Part shown: piece by piece, positions 24,585 to 32,418 of the stretch
How positions within the stretch are numbered: position 1 is the stretch's first letter
Layout: every line of letters begins with the position of its first letter
Assembly (NCBI GenBank): GCA_050693875.1
Contig: JBOGWP010000159.1
Span: forward strand, 8,642 to 72,641
Direction: 5' to 3'
Length of the DNA stretch: 64,000 nt
Origin: JBOGWP01 sp050693875
Lineage (GTDB): Bacteria > Actinomycetota > CADDZG01 > JAHWKV01 > JBOGWP01
The notes under the pieces: model-generated
The model's input: only the letters and a program-made list of their open reading frames with translations
Told to the model about the DNA's origin: nothing
The model's database searches: none
Position numbers and translations under genes: made by a program

Positions 24585-24638
24585 TATCCTCCGTCGTTCT
24601 CTCGGCCAAACTTCTCAAAATGCCTCATCCGTCCACTC

Positions 24639-24683
24639 TTGACATCAGTACCCCCCGCCCATAGCGTGTCCCCGGCGGGGGGT
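24639..24683 (+). promoter_or_regulatory. Promoter with overlapping 10-bp inverted repeat upstream of the SOD/repeat protein
   Basis: TTGACA (24639-24644) and TAGCGT (24662-24667) are 17 bases apart. A perfect inverted repeat, ACCCCCCGCC (24650-24659) and GGCGGGGGGT (24674-24683), brackets the -10, one arm in the spacer and the other near the expected start of transcription. A protein bound here would block polymerase; alternatively the right arm and nascent RNA form structure. Downstream an AAGGAGG sits before the TTG start. Confidence 0.6.
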
Positions 24684-24709
24684 CGGTACCAAACGAGAAG
24701 GAGGCCACA

Positions 24710-26554
24710 TTGCGACGTCGCACGCTCCTTGCCCACTCCGCCTTCCTGCTGGCCACCCTCGGCGTGTTCCCCGCATCGGGGGCCGAACAGACCATCGGCG
24801 CCGGGGCGACACTGAAGGATGCCGGCGGCGCCGATATTGGGTTCGTCTTCTTCGAGCAGGTCGGCGATGAGGTCGGGGTGGTCGTCGAGGTCCACGGGGG
24901 CATCGACCCCGGCTTCCACGGGTTCCACATTCACGACGTGGGCGACTGCACCGGCCCGACCTTCGTCTCGGCCGGTCTGCATTTCAAGCCAGGCAGCACC
25001 GATCACGCCGCCCATGCCGGCGACCTGCCGGCGCTCCTCGTGAACCAGGGCAACGCCGCGGTGGCCACCTTCATGACCGACCGCTTCGAGGTCTCCGACC
25101 TCTTTGGGGGAGACGGCACCTCGATCGTGATCCACGCCGACCCCGACAACTACGCCAACATCCCCGACCGCTACTCCTCGAACGAGGGGGGTGCGCCGCC
25201 GACGGGGCCGGATACCACGACGCTGACTGCTGGCGACTCCGGCGACCGCGTGGCCTGCGGCGTGATCGAGGGCGCCGACGAGATGGCCTCGGACTTGAAG
25301 GCGGCAGAGGCTGCGTTCACCTCACCCGGCTATTGGATGGTGGCCTCAGACGGCGGCGTGTTCGCCTTCGACGCACCGTTCAAGGGCTCCACCGGCGGGA
25401 TCGCCCTGAACCAGCCCATCGTCGCGATGGACGGAACCCCGTCAGGGGAGGGCTATTGGATGGTGGCCTCAGACGGCGGTGTGTTCGCCTTTGCCGACGC
25501 CGGGTTCAAAGGGTCGACCGGCGGAACGAAGCTCAACAAGCCGATCGTCTCGATGGCGGCGACCGAGACCGGAAACGGCTATTGGATGGCTGCGAGCGAC
25601 GGCGGCGTCTTCGCCTTCGGCGACGCCGGCTTCCTCGGCTCCACGGGAGGGATCACCCTGAACTCGCCGATCGTCGGCATGGCCGGCCGGCACCCGGGTG
25701 CTCAGGCCGACATCAAGAACACCGCCGGCCAGGTCGTCGGCCGCGCACGCTTCGAGGAGGCGGACGGTGCGCTGTTCGTCACGGCGGAGCTCAGCGGGCT
25801 GACGCCCGGCTTTCACGGGTTCCACATCCACACGACGGGAGAGTGCACGGGGAGCTTCACCTCCGCCGGTGGACATATCAACCCGGCGCCGGCCCAGCCC
25901 CACGGTGACCACATCGGCGACCTCCCCGTGCTGCTGGTCGAGGCCGACGGGACCGTCACGGGGGCCACATACGCGACCGACCGCTTCACGCTCGCCGACC
26001 TCTTCGACGCCGACGGGAGCGCGCTCGTCGTGCACTCCGCTCCAGACAACTTCGCCAACATCCCAGACCGCTACTCCTCGAGCGAGCCCGGCGCGCCGGC
26101 GACGGGGGCGGACGCCACGACGCTCGCCGCGGGGGACTCGGGCTCGAGAGTGGCCTGCGGGGTCGTCGAGGGTTCGGACAAGCCCGGCTACTGGATGGCG
26201 GCTGCCGACGGCGGCGTGTTCGCCTTCGGCGGAGCGGCCTTCCACGGCTCTACCGGGTCGATCAAGCTCAACAAGCAGATCGTGGGCATGGCGGCAACCC
26301 CAAGTGGCCAGGGCTACTGGCTGGTCGCCTCGGATGGCGGGGTCTTCGCCTTCGGAGATGCCAAATTCCACGGCTCCACCGGTTCGATCAAGCTCAACTC
26401 GCCGATCGTCGGGATCGCATCCACACGAACCGGTGAGGGCTACTGGCTGGTTGCCGCAGACGGCGGTGTGTTCGCCTTCGGTGACGCCGAGTTCAAGGGG
26501 TCGACCGGCAGTCTCAAGCTCAACAAACCGATCGTGGCGGTGGCCGCCGCCTAG
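24710..26554 (+). CDS. Secreted double Cu/Zn superoxide dismutase with two sets of 42-residue repeats
   Basis: A 614-residue secreted protein: signal peptide (1-25), SOD domain 1 (about 28-190), three repeats (207-327), SOD domain 2 (333-488), three repeats (493-614). SOD1 keeps every Cu/Zn ligand: H73 and H75 in F-H-I-H-D, H91, H99/H102 with D105, H142 in I-V-I-H-A-D, plus Cys80/Cys183 and Arg180. SOD2 keeps H372/H374, H389, H398/H401, D404, H442, Cys379/Cys483 and Arg480. Both should dismutate superoxide outside the cell. The start is TTG, five bases after AAGGAGG. Fusion of two SOD domains to propeller-like repeats is very unusual. Confidence 0.92.
   Translation: MRRRTLLAHSAFLLATLGVFPASGAEQTIGAGATLKDAGGADIGFVFFEQVGDEVGVVVEVHGGIDPGFHGFHIHDVGDCTGPTFVSAGLHFKPGSTDHAAHAGDLPALLVNQGNAAVATFMTDRFEVSDLFGGDGTSIVIHADPDNYANIPDRYSSNEGGAPPTGPDTTTLTAGDSGDRVACGVIEGADEMASDLKAAEAAFTSPGYWMVASDGGVFAFDAPFKGSTGGIALNQPIVAMDGTPSGEGYWMVASDGGVFAFADAGFKGSTGGTKLNKPIVSMAATETGNGYWMAASDGGVFAFGDAGFLGSTGGITLNSPIVGMAGRHPGAQADIKNTAGQVVGRARFEEADGALFVTAELSGLTPGFHGFHIHTTGECTGSFTSAGGHINPAPAQPHGDHIGDLPVLLVEADGTVTGATYATDRFTLADLFDADGSALVVHSAPDNFANIPDRYSSSEPGAPATGADATTLAAGDSGSRVACGVVEGSDKPGYWMAAADGGVFAFGGAAFHGSTGSIKLNKQIVGMAATPSGQGYWLVASDGGVFAFGDAKFHGSTGSIKLNSPIVGIASTRTGEGYWLVAADGGVFAFGDAEFKGSTGSLKLNKPIVAVAAA
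25328..25690 (+). repeat. Three tandem coding repeats after SOD domain 1
   Basis: Three units of the 42-residue repeat ([14 protein letters not shown]), the first lacking G of F-G-D. Confidence 0.95.
26186..26551 (+). repeat. Three tandem coding repeats after SOD domain 2
   Basis: Three units of the same repeat, with G-S-T-G-S instead of G-S-T-G-G in each, so this set was amplified separately from the first. Confidence 0.95.
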
Positions 26555-26570
26555 CCGCGCAATCGAGGGC

Positions 26571-26594
26571 GCCCGCGCCGTTCGCGGCGCGGGC
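26571..26594. terminator. Bidirectional terminator-like hairpin with TTCG loop
   Basis: GCCCGCGCCG and CGGCGCGGGC form a perfect ten-base stem closed by TTCG, between two convergent repeat-protein genes. No T run follows, as is common in high-GC genomes. Confidence 0.65.
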
Positions 26595-26652
26595 ACTGCG
26601 GGCTGGGCTGCGTGCGGCCCGCGCGAAGCCACCAGCCGACGTCCGCAGCCGG

Positions 26653-28800
26653 TCAGGGAGCGAGCGCCAGATCGAGCGCGGTGATGCGCAGCCCGCCCGC
26701 CCACGGGCTGCCGTAGTACGGTGCGTCCCCGTAGGCGTTGAGAGAGCCGCCGCTTCCCAGCACGTAGTACCCCCTTCCGGTGGCCGTCGAGGCGACGCGC
26801 ACCGCGGACATACCCGTGCCGGCGGCGGATCCAAGGAAGGACGCGTCCCCGAACGCGAAGACCCCGCCGTCCTCACCGACGAGCCAGTACCCCTGCCCGG
26901 AGGGAGTCGGCGCCATCCCGGCGATGGGGCGGTTGAGCCGGATCCCGCCGGTCGAGCCGTGAAAGGCCGCGTCTCCGAAGGCGAACACCCCGCCATCCGA
27001 GGCAACCAGCCAGTACCCCGCCCCGGTCGGCGTGGGGGCCATGCCCACGATGGGCCTGTTCAGAGGGAGTCCCCCGGTGGAGCCGTGGAAGGCCGCGTCT
27101 CCGAACGCGAACAGGCCGCCGTCCGACGCCACCATCCAGTACCCCTCGCCTCCCGTGGAAGTGCCCATGTCGACGATTGGCTCGTTCAGCCGGGTGCCGC
27201 CCATCGATCCGGAGAAGCCGGCACTCCCGAACGCGAACACGCCTCCGTCGGCCGCCACCATCCAGTAGCCGTCAGGCCCGGGGACACCCCCCGGCTCCCC
27301 TCCGACACCCCTGGGCGTGGACACGTCCATGGCCACGGCCGGGGAGTTGAGCCGCATACCGCCGGTCGATCCTAGAAAGGGCGCGGACCCGTAGCTGAAG
27401 ATCCCCCCATCCGAGCCCATCACCCAGTATCCCGAGGGAACCTCGCCCTCGGTGACGACGTAGCGCCCGCTCACCGGGGCGGTGGGTGACGCCCTGCCCG
27501 GCGCGTCGAAGGCGGTGGCGCGAACCGAGTAGGTGTCCAGGGCCAGGGGGAGTCCGCCGTAGTCGGCATCGGTGACTGCGAAGGATCCTGCCGATGCCGG
27601 AACCGATACCGTCCGGACAGGCCCACCGCCCACGGGCGTGAACGTCGTCTCCACCCGGGTGGTCGCCCGGCTCACCGCACCCGAGAGTCCCGGCGTCACG
27701 TCCTTCGTCACCCCCGCGGGGAGGAGCTGCGTGCCCGTCGGCATCGAGGGCGAGCTCAGGGCGGAGAGGGCGTTGATGCGCGAGTCCACCGCCTGACGGA
27801 CCGAGGGCAGCTGGCCGTAGAGGAGGTCGCCGGGACATTCGGTGTCGCCGGCGTCCTTGTGACCGGCAATGTTGGGGATCGAGTCCGCCGACCCGAGGGG
27901 GTCGATTCCGTGGCGGTCGGCCTTCCAGGACAGAAGTGCGACGAGCGACTCCAGGGCGGCCGGGCGTGGCATCACGGACCGGAAGTCGCCGAGCACCGCC
28001 ACGCCGGCGCTGCCCGTGTTCCATCCCGAGACGTGCGCCCCGACCACGCCGAGCCCGTTTGCGTTCTCGCCGCTCGGCTCGCCATCGGGCCGGGCGTAGC
28101 GGCCCTCGTAGACGCGACCGTTCGAGTCGACGAGGAAGTTGTAGCCGATGTCGTCCCAGCCGCGAGACTGGGTGTGGTAGCTGTAGATTGCTCGGATCGT
28201 TCCTTCCGGATCCGCGTCGTCGTTCACAGTCACGGTGTGGTGGACAAACAATCGCCGCACCCTGGCGAAGCTGGGGGAAGCCTTCCGGAGCGACTCGTCG
28301 GCGCCCCACTCGGCCCGCGAGATCACCGGGGGCCCCGGCGTTGCCCCCGAGGCGGCACGGTCGACCAGAATGGAGCGGCGGGGACCGTCGCGGGTGTTGA
28401 TCGCACTGACGTAAAGCCGGGCGTCCCCGCCGCGCACCTGGACCCATTCGGCTCGGTCGACGGAGATCAGCGTGCCGAAGAACAGGCCGGCGTCGTGATC
28501 GCTCAAATCCTCCGACACCTCGACCAGCCGCCAGGCAGACCACGAGATGCCGTCGGGGCTCGTCCGAACCTCGGGCGGGTCGTCCCCGATCCACGACAGA
28601 CCCAGGTGGGTGGCCGCGAAGGGGAGCGCCTGAGGTGCCCGGGGAGTGCCCGGGCTGACGTCCGGGGCGCCCATCCGGACGTAGAGCGTCCTCGGGACGT
28701 CGAAGGCGAACGAGGCGGAGACCACGACCGGGAGCAGCCCCGCGACGAGCCCGAGCACGACCAGGAGTCGGATGGGGGCCCGCAAAGCGCTGGTACGCAT
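26653..28800 (-). CDS. Secreted PGRP-type N-acetylmuramoyl-L-alanine amidase with six 42-residue repeats
   Basis: A 715-residue secreted protein. A signal peptide (1-33) is followed by a beta-rich domain (40-150), a peptidoglycan-recognition amidase domain (about 160-340), a linker Ig-like domain (365-450) and six repeats (457-715). The amidase has I-S-R-A-E-W-G-A-D, R-L-F-V-H-H-T-V-T (H187/H188), Y-N-F-L-V-D-S-N-G-R-V-Y-E-G-R and A-G-H-K-D-A-G-D-T-E-C-P-G (H314, C322), a complete zinc site. It should cut the amide bond between muramic acid and L-Ala. It is encoded 67 bases after a PIG-V-like gene on the same strand. AAAGGA precedes the ATG. Confidence 0.93.
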   Translation of the reverse strand: MRTSALRAPIRLLVVLGLVAGLLPVVVSASFAFDVPRTLYVRMGAPDVSPGTPRAPQALPFAATHLGLSWIGDDPPEVRTSPDGISWSAWRLVEVSEDLSDHDAGLFFGTLISVDRAEWVQVRGGDARLYVSAINTRDGPRRSILVDRAASGATPGPPVISRAEWGADESLRKASPSFARVRRLFVHHTVTVNDDADPEGTIRAIYSYHTQSRGWDDIGYNFLVDSNGRVYEGRYARPDGEPSGENANGLGVVGAHVSGWNTGSAGVAVLGDFRSVMPRPAALESLVALLSWKADRHGIDPLGSADSIPNIAGHKDAGDTECPGDLLYGQLPSVRQAVDSRINALSALSSPSMPTGTQLLPAGVTKDVTPGLSGAVSRATTRVETTFTPVGGGPVRTVSVPASAGSFAVTDADYGGLPLALDTYSVRATAFDAPGRASPTAPVSGRYVVTEGEVPSGYWVMGSDGGIFSYGSAPFLGSTGGMRLNSPAVAMDVSTPRGVGGEPGGVPGPDGYWMVAADGGVFAFGSAGFSGSMGGTRLNEPIVDMGTSTGGEGYWMVASDGGLFAFGDAAFHGSTGGLPLNRPIVGMAPTPTGAGYWLVASDGGVFAFGDAAFHGSTGGIRLNRPIAGMAPTPSGQGYWLVGEDGGVFAFGDASFLGSAAGTGMSAVRVASTATGRGYYVLGSGGSLNAYGDAPYYGSPWAGGLRITALDLALAP
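26656..27432 (-). repeat. Six tandem coding repeats in the amidase
   Basis: Units of about 42 residues; the last two diverge (G-S-A-A-G, then Y-Y-G-S-P-W-A-G-G-L), suggesting a capping blade. Confidence 0.93.
27277..27293. repeat. Palindromic in-gene insert, copy 3
   Basis: CCGGGG, ACACC, CCCCGG at the junction between the first and second repeat units of the amidase, within a G-V-G-G-E-P-G-G-V-P-type insertion. Weaker than the copies at 10376 and 17050. Confidence 0.5.
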
Positions 28801-28867
28801 TCATCCTTTTTCGACTCACAGCCGGGTGGCCTTGACCGGTCCGGGGGGTCTGGGGGCCTGATCCGGG

Positions 28868-30028
28868 TCAGGGGGTGAAGATGATGGTCGTCCCCGCGAC
28901 GAGGAGCAGCGCCGGCATCAGGGCGGCCGAGAGCCCCAGGATGGCCAGAAAGGGCGCCCCGCGGACCTCGCGGGCCCCCGCCAGCAGCAGCGGGAACGCC
29001 ATCAAGATCGACCGGGGCGTGAAGTAGTACGCGGGGGACAGGACGAAGGGCAGCACCATGCCCGCGGCGTAGATCACCAGGATGAACGGTGGCCGCCACC
29101 GCCAGAGCGCCACCCCGAGCGGGACGAGGGCGACCAGGGAGAGGGTCGACACGAGGAGGTTGAAGTCGCCGAGCGGGTCCAGCAGCACCTCCCGGGCGTT
29201 GCGGAGCGCGCTGAGACCGAAGTCGATTCCCTGCCCCCACCCCCGCTGCTGTGCGAGCGGCCAGGCGAGCGGGTTCCCGGTATGGCGCCAGAGGTAGGTG
29301 AAGAACGCCAGCGCGCCCAGCGGTGCGATAAGCGGTGCGGCGAGGGCCTTCCAGGCTCGTTCCTCCTTGATCGCAACGCCGGCGGCCCAGAGGCAGCACG
29401 CTGCCAGGAAGATGCCGTTCGGCCGCACCGCCGAGGCGGCCGCCGCGGCGAGCCCGGCGAGGAGCCACCGGCGGTGGAGGAGCGCGAGCAGGCACGCCGC
29501 CGCAGCAAGGACGAAGACCCCCTCGGCATAGACCATCGAGAGCACGAAGGATCCGGGAAAGAACGACCACAGGGCGACCGCACGCAGGGCGGCGTCCTCG
29601 TCGAGGAGCTGGCGGGCGAGCAGCCAGATCACGACCGCCGCCAGCGACCCGGCGGCGATCGAGATGAGCACCCCGCTCGAGGGGGGCCCCAGCCCGGTCA
29701 CCTCCGATACGAAGCGGATCAGCACCGGGTAGCCGGGGAAAAAGGCAAGTGTGGTCTGGGCCGCAGGTCCCCGTCCGGTGGGGAGCGAGTTGGGGTACCC
29801 GGCGATCGCGGCCCCCAGGTACCAGTCGCCATCCCACTTCGCCAGGACCTCGACGACGCTCGCCTTGCCCGCGACGAGCTTCCCGGCGTAGGCGGCGACG
29901 AGCGTGACGACCCGTGAGGCGAGGAAGATGGCAAGCGGGGCCAGCGCCCGGCGGGCCAGGGATCGCGGGAGCAGTTCCGGGACGTCCCGACTCTGCGGGT
30001 GGCTGGGGCTGGTCGCGGTCGTTGTCAC
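28868..30028 (-). CDS. PIG-V-like polytopic mannosyltransferase (copy 2)
   Basis: A 386-residue GT-C-type membrane protein with about nine helices. The first periplasmic loop reads L-A-K-W-D-G-D-W-Y-L-G-A-A (W-D-x-x-W-Y signature), followed by F-F-P-G-Y-P-V-L-I-R-F and Y-A-E-G-V-F-V-L-A-A. It is closely related to the protein at 31230-32342; both share L-W-S-F-F-P-G, R-P-N-G-x-F-L and L-A-P-L-G-A-L-A-F-F-T-Y-L. It would transfer mannose (or another sugar) from a polyprenyl carrier outside the membrane. It lies upstream of, and probably cotranscribed with, the amidase/repeat gene. Confidence 0.83.
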   Translation of the reverse strand: MTTTATSPSHPQSRDVPELLPRSLARRALAPLAIFLASRVVTLVAAYAGKLVAGKASVVEVLAKWDGDWYLGAAIAGYPNSLPTGRGPAAQTTLAFFPGYPVLIRFVSEVTGLGPPSSGVLISIAAGSLAAVVIWLLARQLLDEDAALRAVALWSFFPGSFVLSMVYAEGVFVLAAAACLLALLHRRWLLAGLAAAAASAVRPNGIFLAACCLWAAGVAIKEERAWKALAAPLIAPLGALAFFTYLWRHTGNPLAWPLAQQRGWGQGIDFGLSALRNAREVLLDPLGDFNLLVSTLSLVALVPLGVALWRWRPPFILVIYAAGMVLPFVLSPAYYFTPRSILMAFPLLLAGAREVRGAPFLAILGLSAALMPALLLVAGTTIIFTP

Positions 30029-30096
30029 CGGGAAGGGACACTACCAACCGGGAAAGCGGCGATAGCGAACACGGGCCGGCTCCTCCACTATTCTCG

Positions 30097-30112
30097 CGAC
30101 CGAATTCGGTCG
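30097..30112. promoter_or_regulatory. 16-bp perfect palindrome upstream of the channel-like gene
   Basis: CGACCGAATTCGGTCG is a perfect 16-base palindrome ending 18 bases before the GTG at 30131, just after a TATTCT -10-like hexamer (30089-30094). The position over the expected transcription start fits a repressor site. It lies in the divergent gap with PIG-V copy 2. Confidence 0.5.
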
Positions 30113-30130
30113 GCACATACGGGAGGATTC

Positions 30131-31225
30131 GTGACAGGCGGGCTGCGACTCCTCGTCTTCCTGGCCGGGGCCGTGGTCGTCGCGGCAACCTTCGGGTCGT
30201 CGCTTCGGACCGTGATGCTGCCACGCGGTATTCCTTCGCGGCTCACGCGCTCCGTCTTCATCACGGTCCGCCAGCTGTTCCGGCTGCGTGCGGGACCCGG
30301 GGCGACGTTCGAGAAGCGCGACCGGGTGATGGCGGTATATGCACCGTTCAGCCTGCTCGTGCTGCTCTCGGTCTGGCTCGCCCTGGTGCTGGCGGGATAC
30401 ACGGCAATGTTCCTCGGGGCGGCCCCGCGTAGTCTCCGTGAGGCCTTCCTGCTGTCGGGCTCGTCGCTGCTGACCCTCGGCTTCACCCGGCCGGCCGACC
30501 TCCCGTCGTCCCTGCTCGCCTTCTCCGAGGCGGGCCTTGGGCTCGCGCTCTTCGCGCTCCTGATCACGTTCCTGCCCACCATCTATGCCGCCTTCTCCCG
30601 GCGGGAGGCCGCGGTGAATGCGCTCGAGGTCCGGGCCGGCTCGCCGCCGTCGGGGGTCGAGATGATTCTTCGCTTCTCCCGTCTCGGCCGGGTCCAGCTG
30701 CTCACCGAGGAGGTATGGGTGCGGTGGGAAGACTGGTTCGGCGACGTCGAGGAGTCGCACACCTCGTTCCCGGCCCTCGTCTTCTTCCGGTCGCCCCAAC
30801 CCGACCACTCCTGGATCACGGCTGCCGGGGCGGTGCTCGACGCCGCCTCGCTGATGGCGTCGGTCGTCGCGACCGAGCGCGACGTGCAGGCCGAGCTCAC
30901 CGTGCGAGCCGGCTACATCGCCCTGCGCCGGATCTGCGACGTGTTTCGCATCCCCTACGACCCGGAGCCGCGCAGCGGCGACCCGATCGGCCTGGACCGC
31001 AGCGAGTTCGACGAGGCATGCGCTCGCCTGGCTGCCGGCGGAGTGCCGCTTCGGCCCGATCTCGACCGGGCGTGGAGGGACTTCCGGGGATGGAGGGTCA
31101 ACTACGACCAGGTCTTGATCGCGCTCGCCGGGCTGACCATGGCGCCCTACGCGCCGTGGTCCTCCGACCGGTCGTTGCGCCGGTACAAGTCGCTCCTGAC
31201 CGGTTCACAGCGAGGAGGAGCGTAG
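30131..31225 (+). CDS. Ion-channel-like membrane protein with atypical pore loop
   Basis: A 364-residue protein. Helix 1 is L-R-L-L-V-F-L-A-G-A-V-V-V, helix 2 P-F-S-L-L-V-L-L-S-V-W-L-A-L-V, then a re-entrant-looking loop L-L-S-G-S-S-L-L-T-L-G-F-T-R-P and helix 3 L-A-L-F-A-L-L-I-T-F-L-P-T-I-Y. This order resembles two-transmembrane potassium channels, but the filter T-V-G-Y-G is replaced by T-L-G-F-T. A soluble helical domain of about 200 residues follows. GTG at 30131 has GGGAGG four bases before it. Family members are annotated as potassium-channel-like; ion and gating are unknown. Confidence 0.65.
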   Translation: MTGGLRLLVFLAGAVVVAATFGSSLRTVMLPRGIPSRLTRSVFITVRQLFRLRAGPGATFEKRDRVMAVYAPFSLLVLLSVWLALVLAGYTAMFLGAAPRSLREAFLLSGSSLLTLGFTRPADLPSSLLAFSEAGLGLALFALLITFLPTIYAAFSRREAAVNALEVRAGSPPSGVEMILRFSRLGRVQLLTEEVWVRWEDWFGDVEESHTSFPALVFFRSPQPDHSWITAAGAVLDAASLMASVVATERDVQAELTVRAGYIALRRICDVFRIPYDPEPRSGDPIGLDRSEFDEACARLAAGGVPLRPDLDRAWRDFRGWRVNYDQVLIALAGLTMAPYAPWSSDRSLRRYKSLLTGSQRGGA

Positions 31226-31229
31226 CCGC

Positions 31230-32342
31230 TCACGGTGTGAAGGAGACCGTGGCACCGGCGAGAAGGGCGAGGACGGCCATCAGCGAGGCACTGGCCGCCA
31301 GCAGTCCGGCGAAGGCCGAGCCGCGGACCGCCCGGGCGGTGGCGATGAGCAGGGGGAAGGCGATCACGAAGGTCCGCGGGGTGAGGTGGTGGCCCCGAGA
31401 GATGATCACGGGGATGGCGATCGCAAGGGTGTAGATCACCAGCACGACCGGCGGCCGCCAGCGGGTCAGCAGCACCATCGCCGCGATCAGGGCCACGAAG
31501 GTGAGGCCGGAGGCGAGGAGGTTGAAGTCGTCGAGGGGCCCTCGGGCGACGTGGACGACGTTGGTGACCGCCGACCAGCCGAAGTCGACCCCCTGCGCCC
31601 ACCCGCGCGCCTGGGCATGCGGCCATGCCAGGGGATCACCGGTCCGTTCGAACAGGTAGGTGAAGAACGCGAGCGCACCGAGGGGTGCGAGCAGTGGCGC
31701 CGTCAAGGCACGAAGCCCTCGCCCTGCGCGCAGCGCCACGACGGCGGCCCAGAGGCAGCAGGCCACCAGGAACATCCCGTTCGGGCGCACCGCGCCGGCC
31801 AGGGCGGCGGTCACGCCGGCGACCACCCACCGCTCCCGCAGCAGGGCGTGCAGGCAGAGGATGGCAAGCAGGAGGAACAGCCCGTCGGCGTAGACCATCG
31901 ACAGCGCCTGGGCGCCCGGGAAGAACGACCACAGGGCGACGGAACGGGTGGCGAGGGACCGGTCGCTCAGACGCTGCACGAGGAACCATAGGGCTACGGC
32001 GGCGACCGTCGATGCGATGGTCGAGACGACGACGCCCGCGGTGATGGAGTAGACGCCCCGATCCATGAGGCCGCGGACGAGCAGCGGATACCCCGGGAGG
32101 AACGCAAGGGTGCTCTGCGCGGGGTTTCCCACGCCCACCGGGACCGCGTGGGGATAGCCGCGCTCGGCGAGCCGCAGGTACCAGGCGCCGTCCCACCGGC
32201 CGAGCACGTCGATCAGGCTGTCCTCGGGCCCCACGAGGACAGCCGCGTAGGCGGCGGCGAGCACGGCGAGGCGCGAGGCGAGGAAGATCCCCAGCGGGAT
32301 CGCGGCGCGCGTCGCAATGTCCTGCAGGCGGGACCGCCACAT
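31230..32342 (-). CDS. PIG-V-like polytopic mannosyltransferase (copy 3)
   Basis: A 370-residue GT-C membrane protein, paralogue of copy 2. It has L-G-R-W-D-G-A-W-Y-L-R-L-A-E-R-G-Y in the first loop, F-L-P-G-Y-P-L-L-V-R, M-V-Y-A-D-G-L-F-L-L and R-P-N-G-M-F-L-V-A-C-C-L-W-A. It lies 76 bases after the SpoIID/repeat gene on the same strand and converges with the channel-like gene with only four bases between the stops. The start at 32342 (M-W-R-S-R-L-Q) gives a short cytoplasmic lead before helix 1. A role in O-mannosylation or lipid-linked glycan extension is inferred. Confidence 0.83.
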   Translation of the reverse strand: MWRSRLQDIATRAAIPLGIFLASRLAVLAAAYAAVLVGPEDSLIDVLGRWDGAWYLRLAERGYPHAVPVGVGNPAQSTLAFLPGYPLLVRGLMDRGVYSITAGVVVSTIASTVAAVALWFLVQRLSDRSLATRSVALWSFFPGAQALSMVYADGLFLLLAILCLHALLRERWVVAGVTAALAGAVRPNGMFLVACCLWAAVVALRAGRGLRALTAPLLAPLGALAFFTYLFERTGDPLAWPHAQARGWAQGVDFGWSAVTNVVHVARGPLDDFNLLASGLTFVALIAAMVLLTRWRPPVVLVIYTLAIAIPVIISRGHHLTPRTFVIAFPLLIATARAVRGSAFAGLLAASASLMAVLALLAGATVSFTP

Positions 32343-32418
32343 GGCGGCACGATTATCGAGCGTGGTCGGCGCGGGCGGCGGCAGGATGCCGGAGGCCGGG
32401 GCGGTGGGGCGGTGCCGG

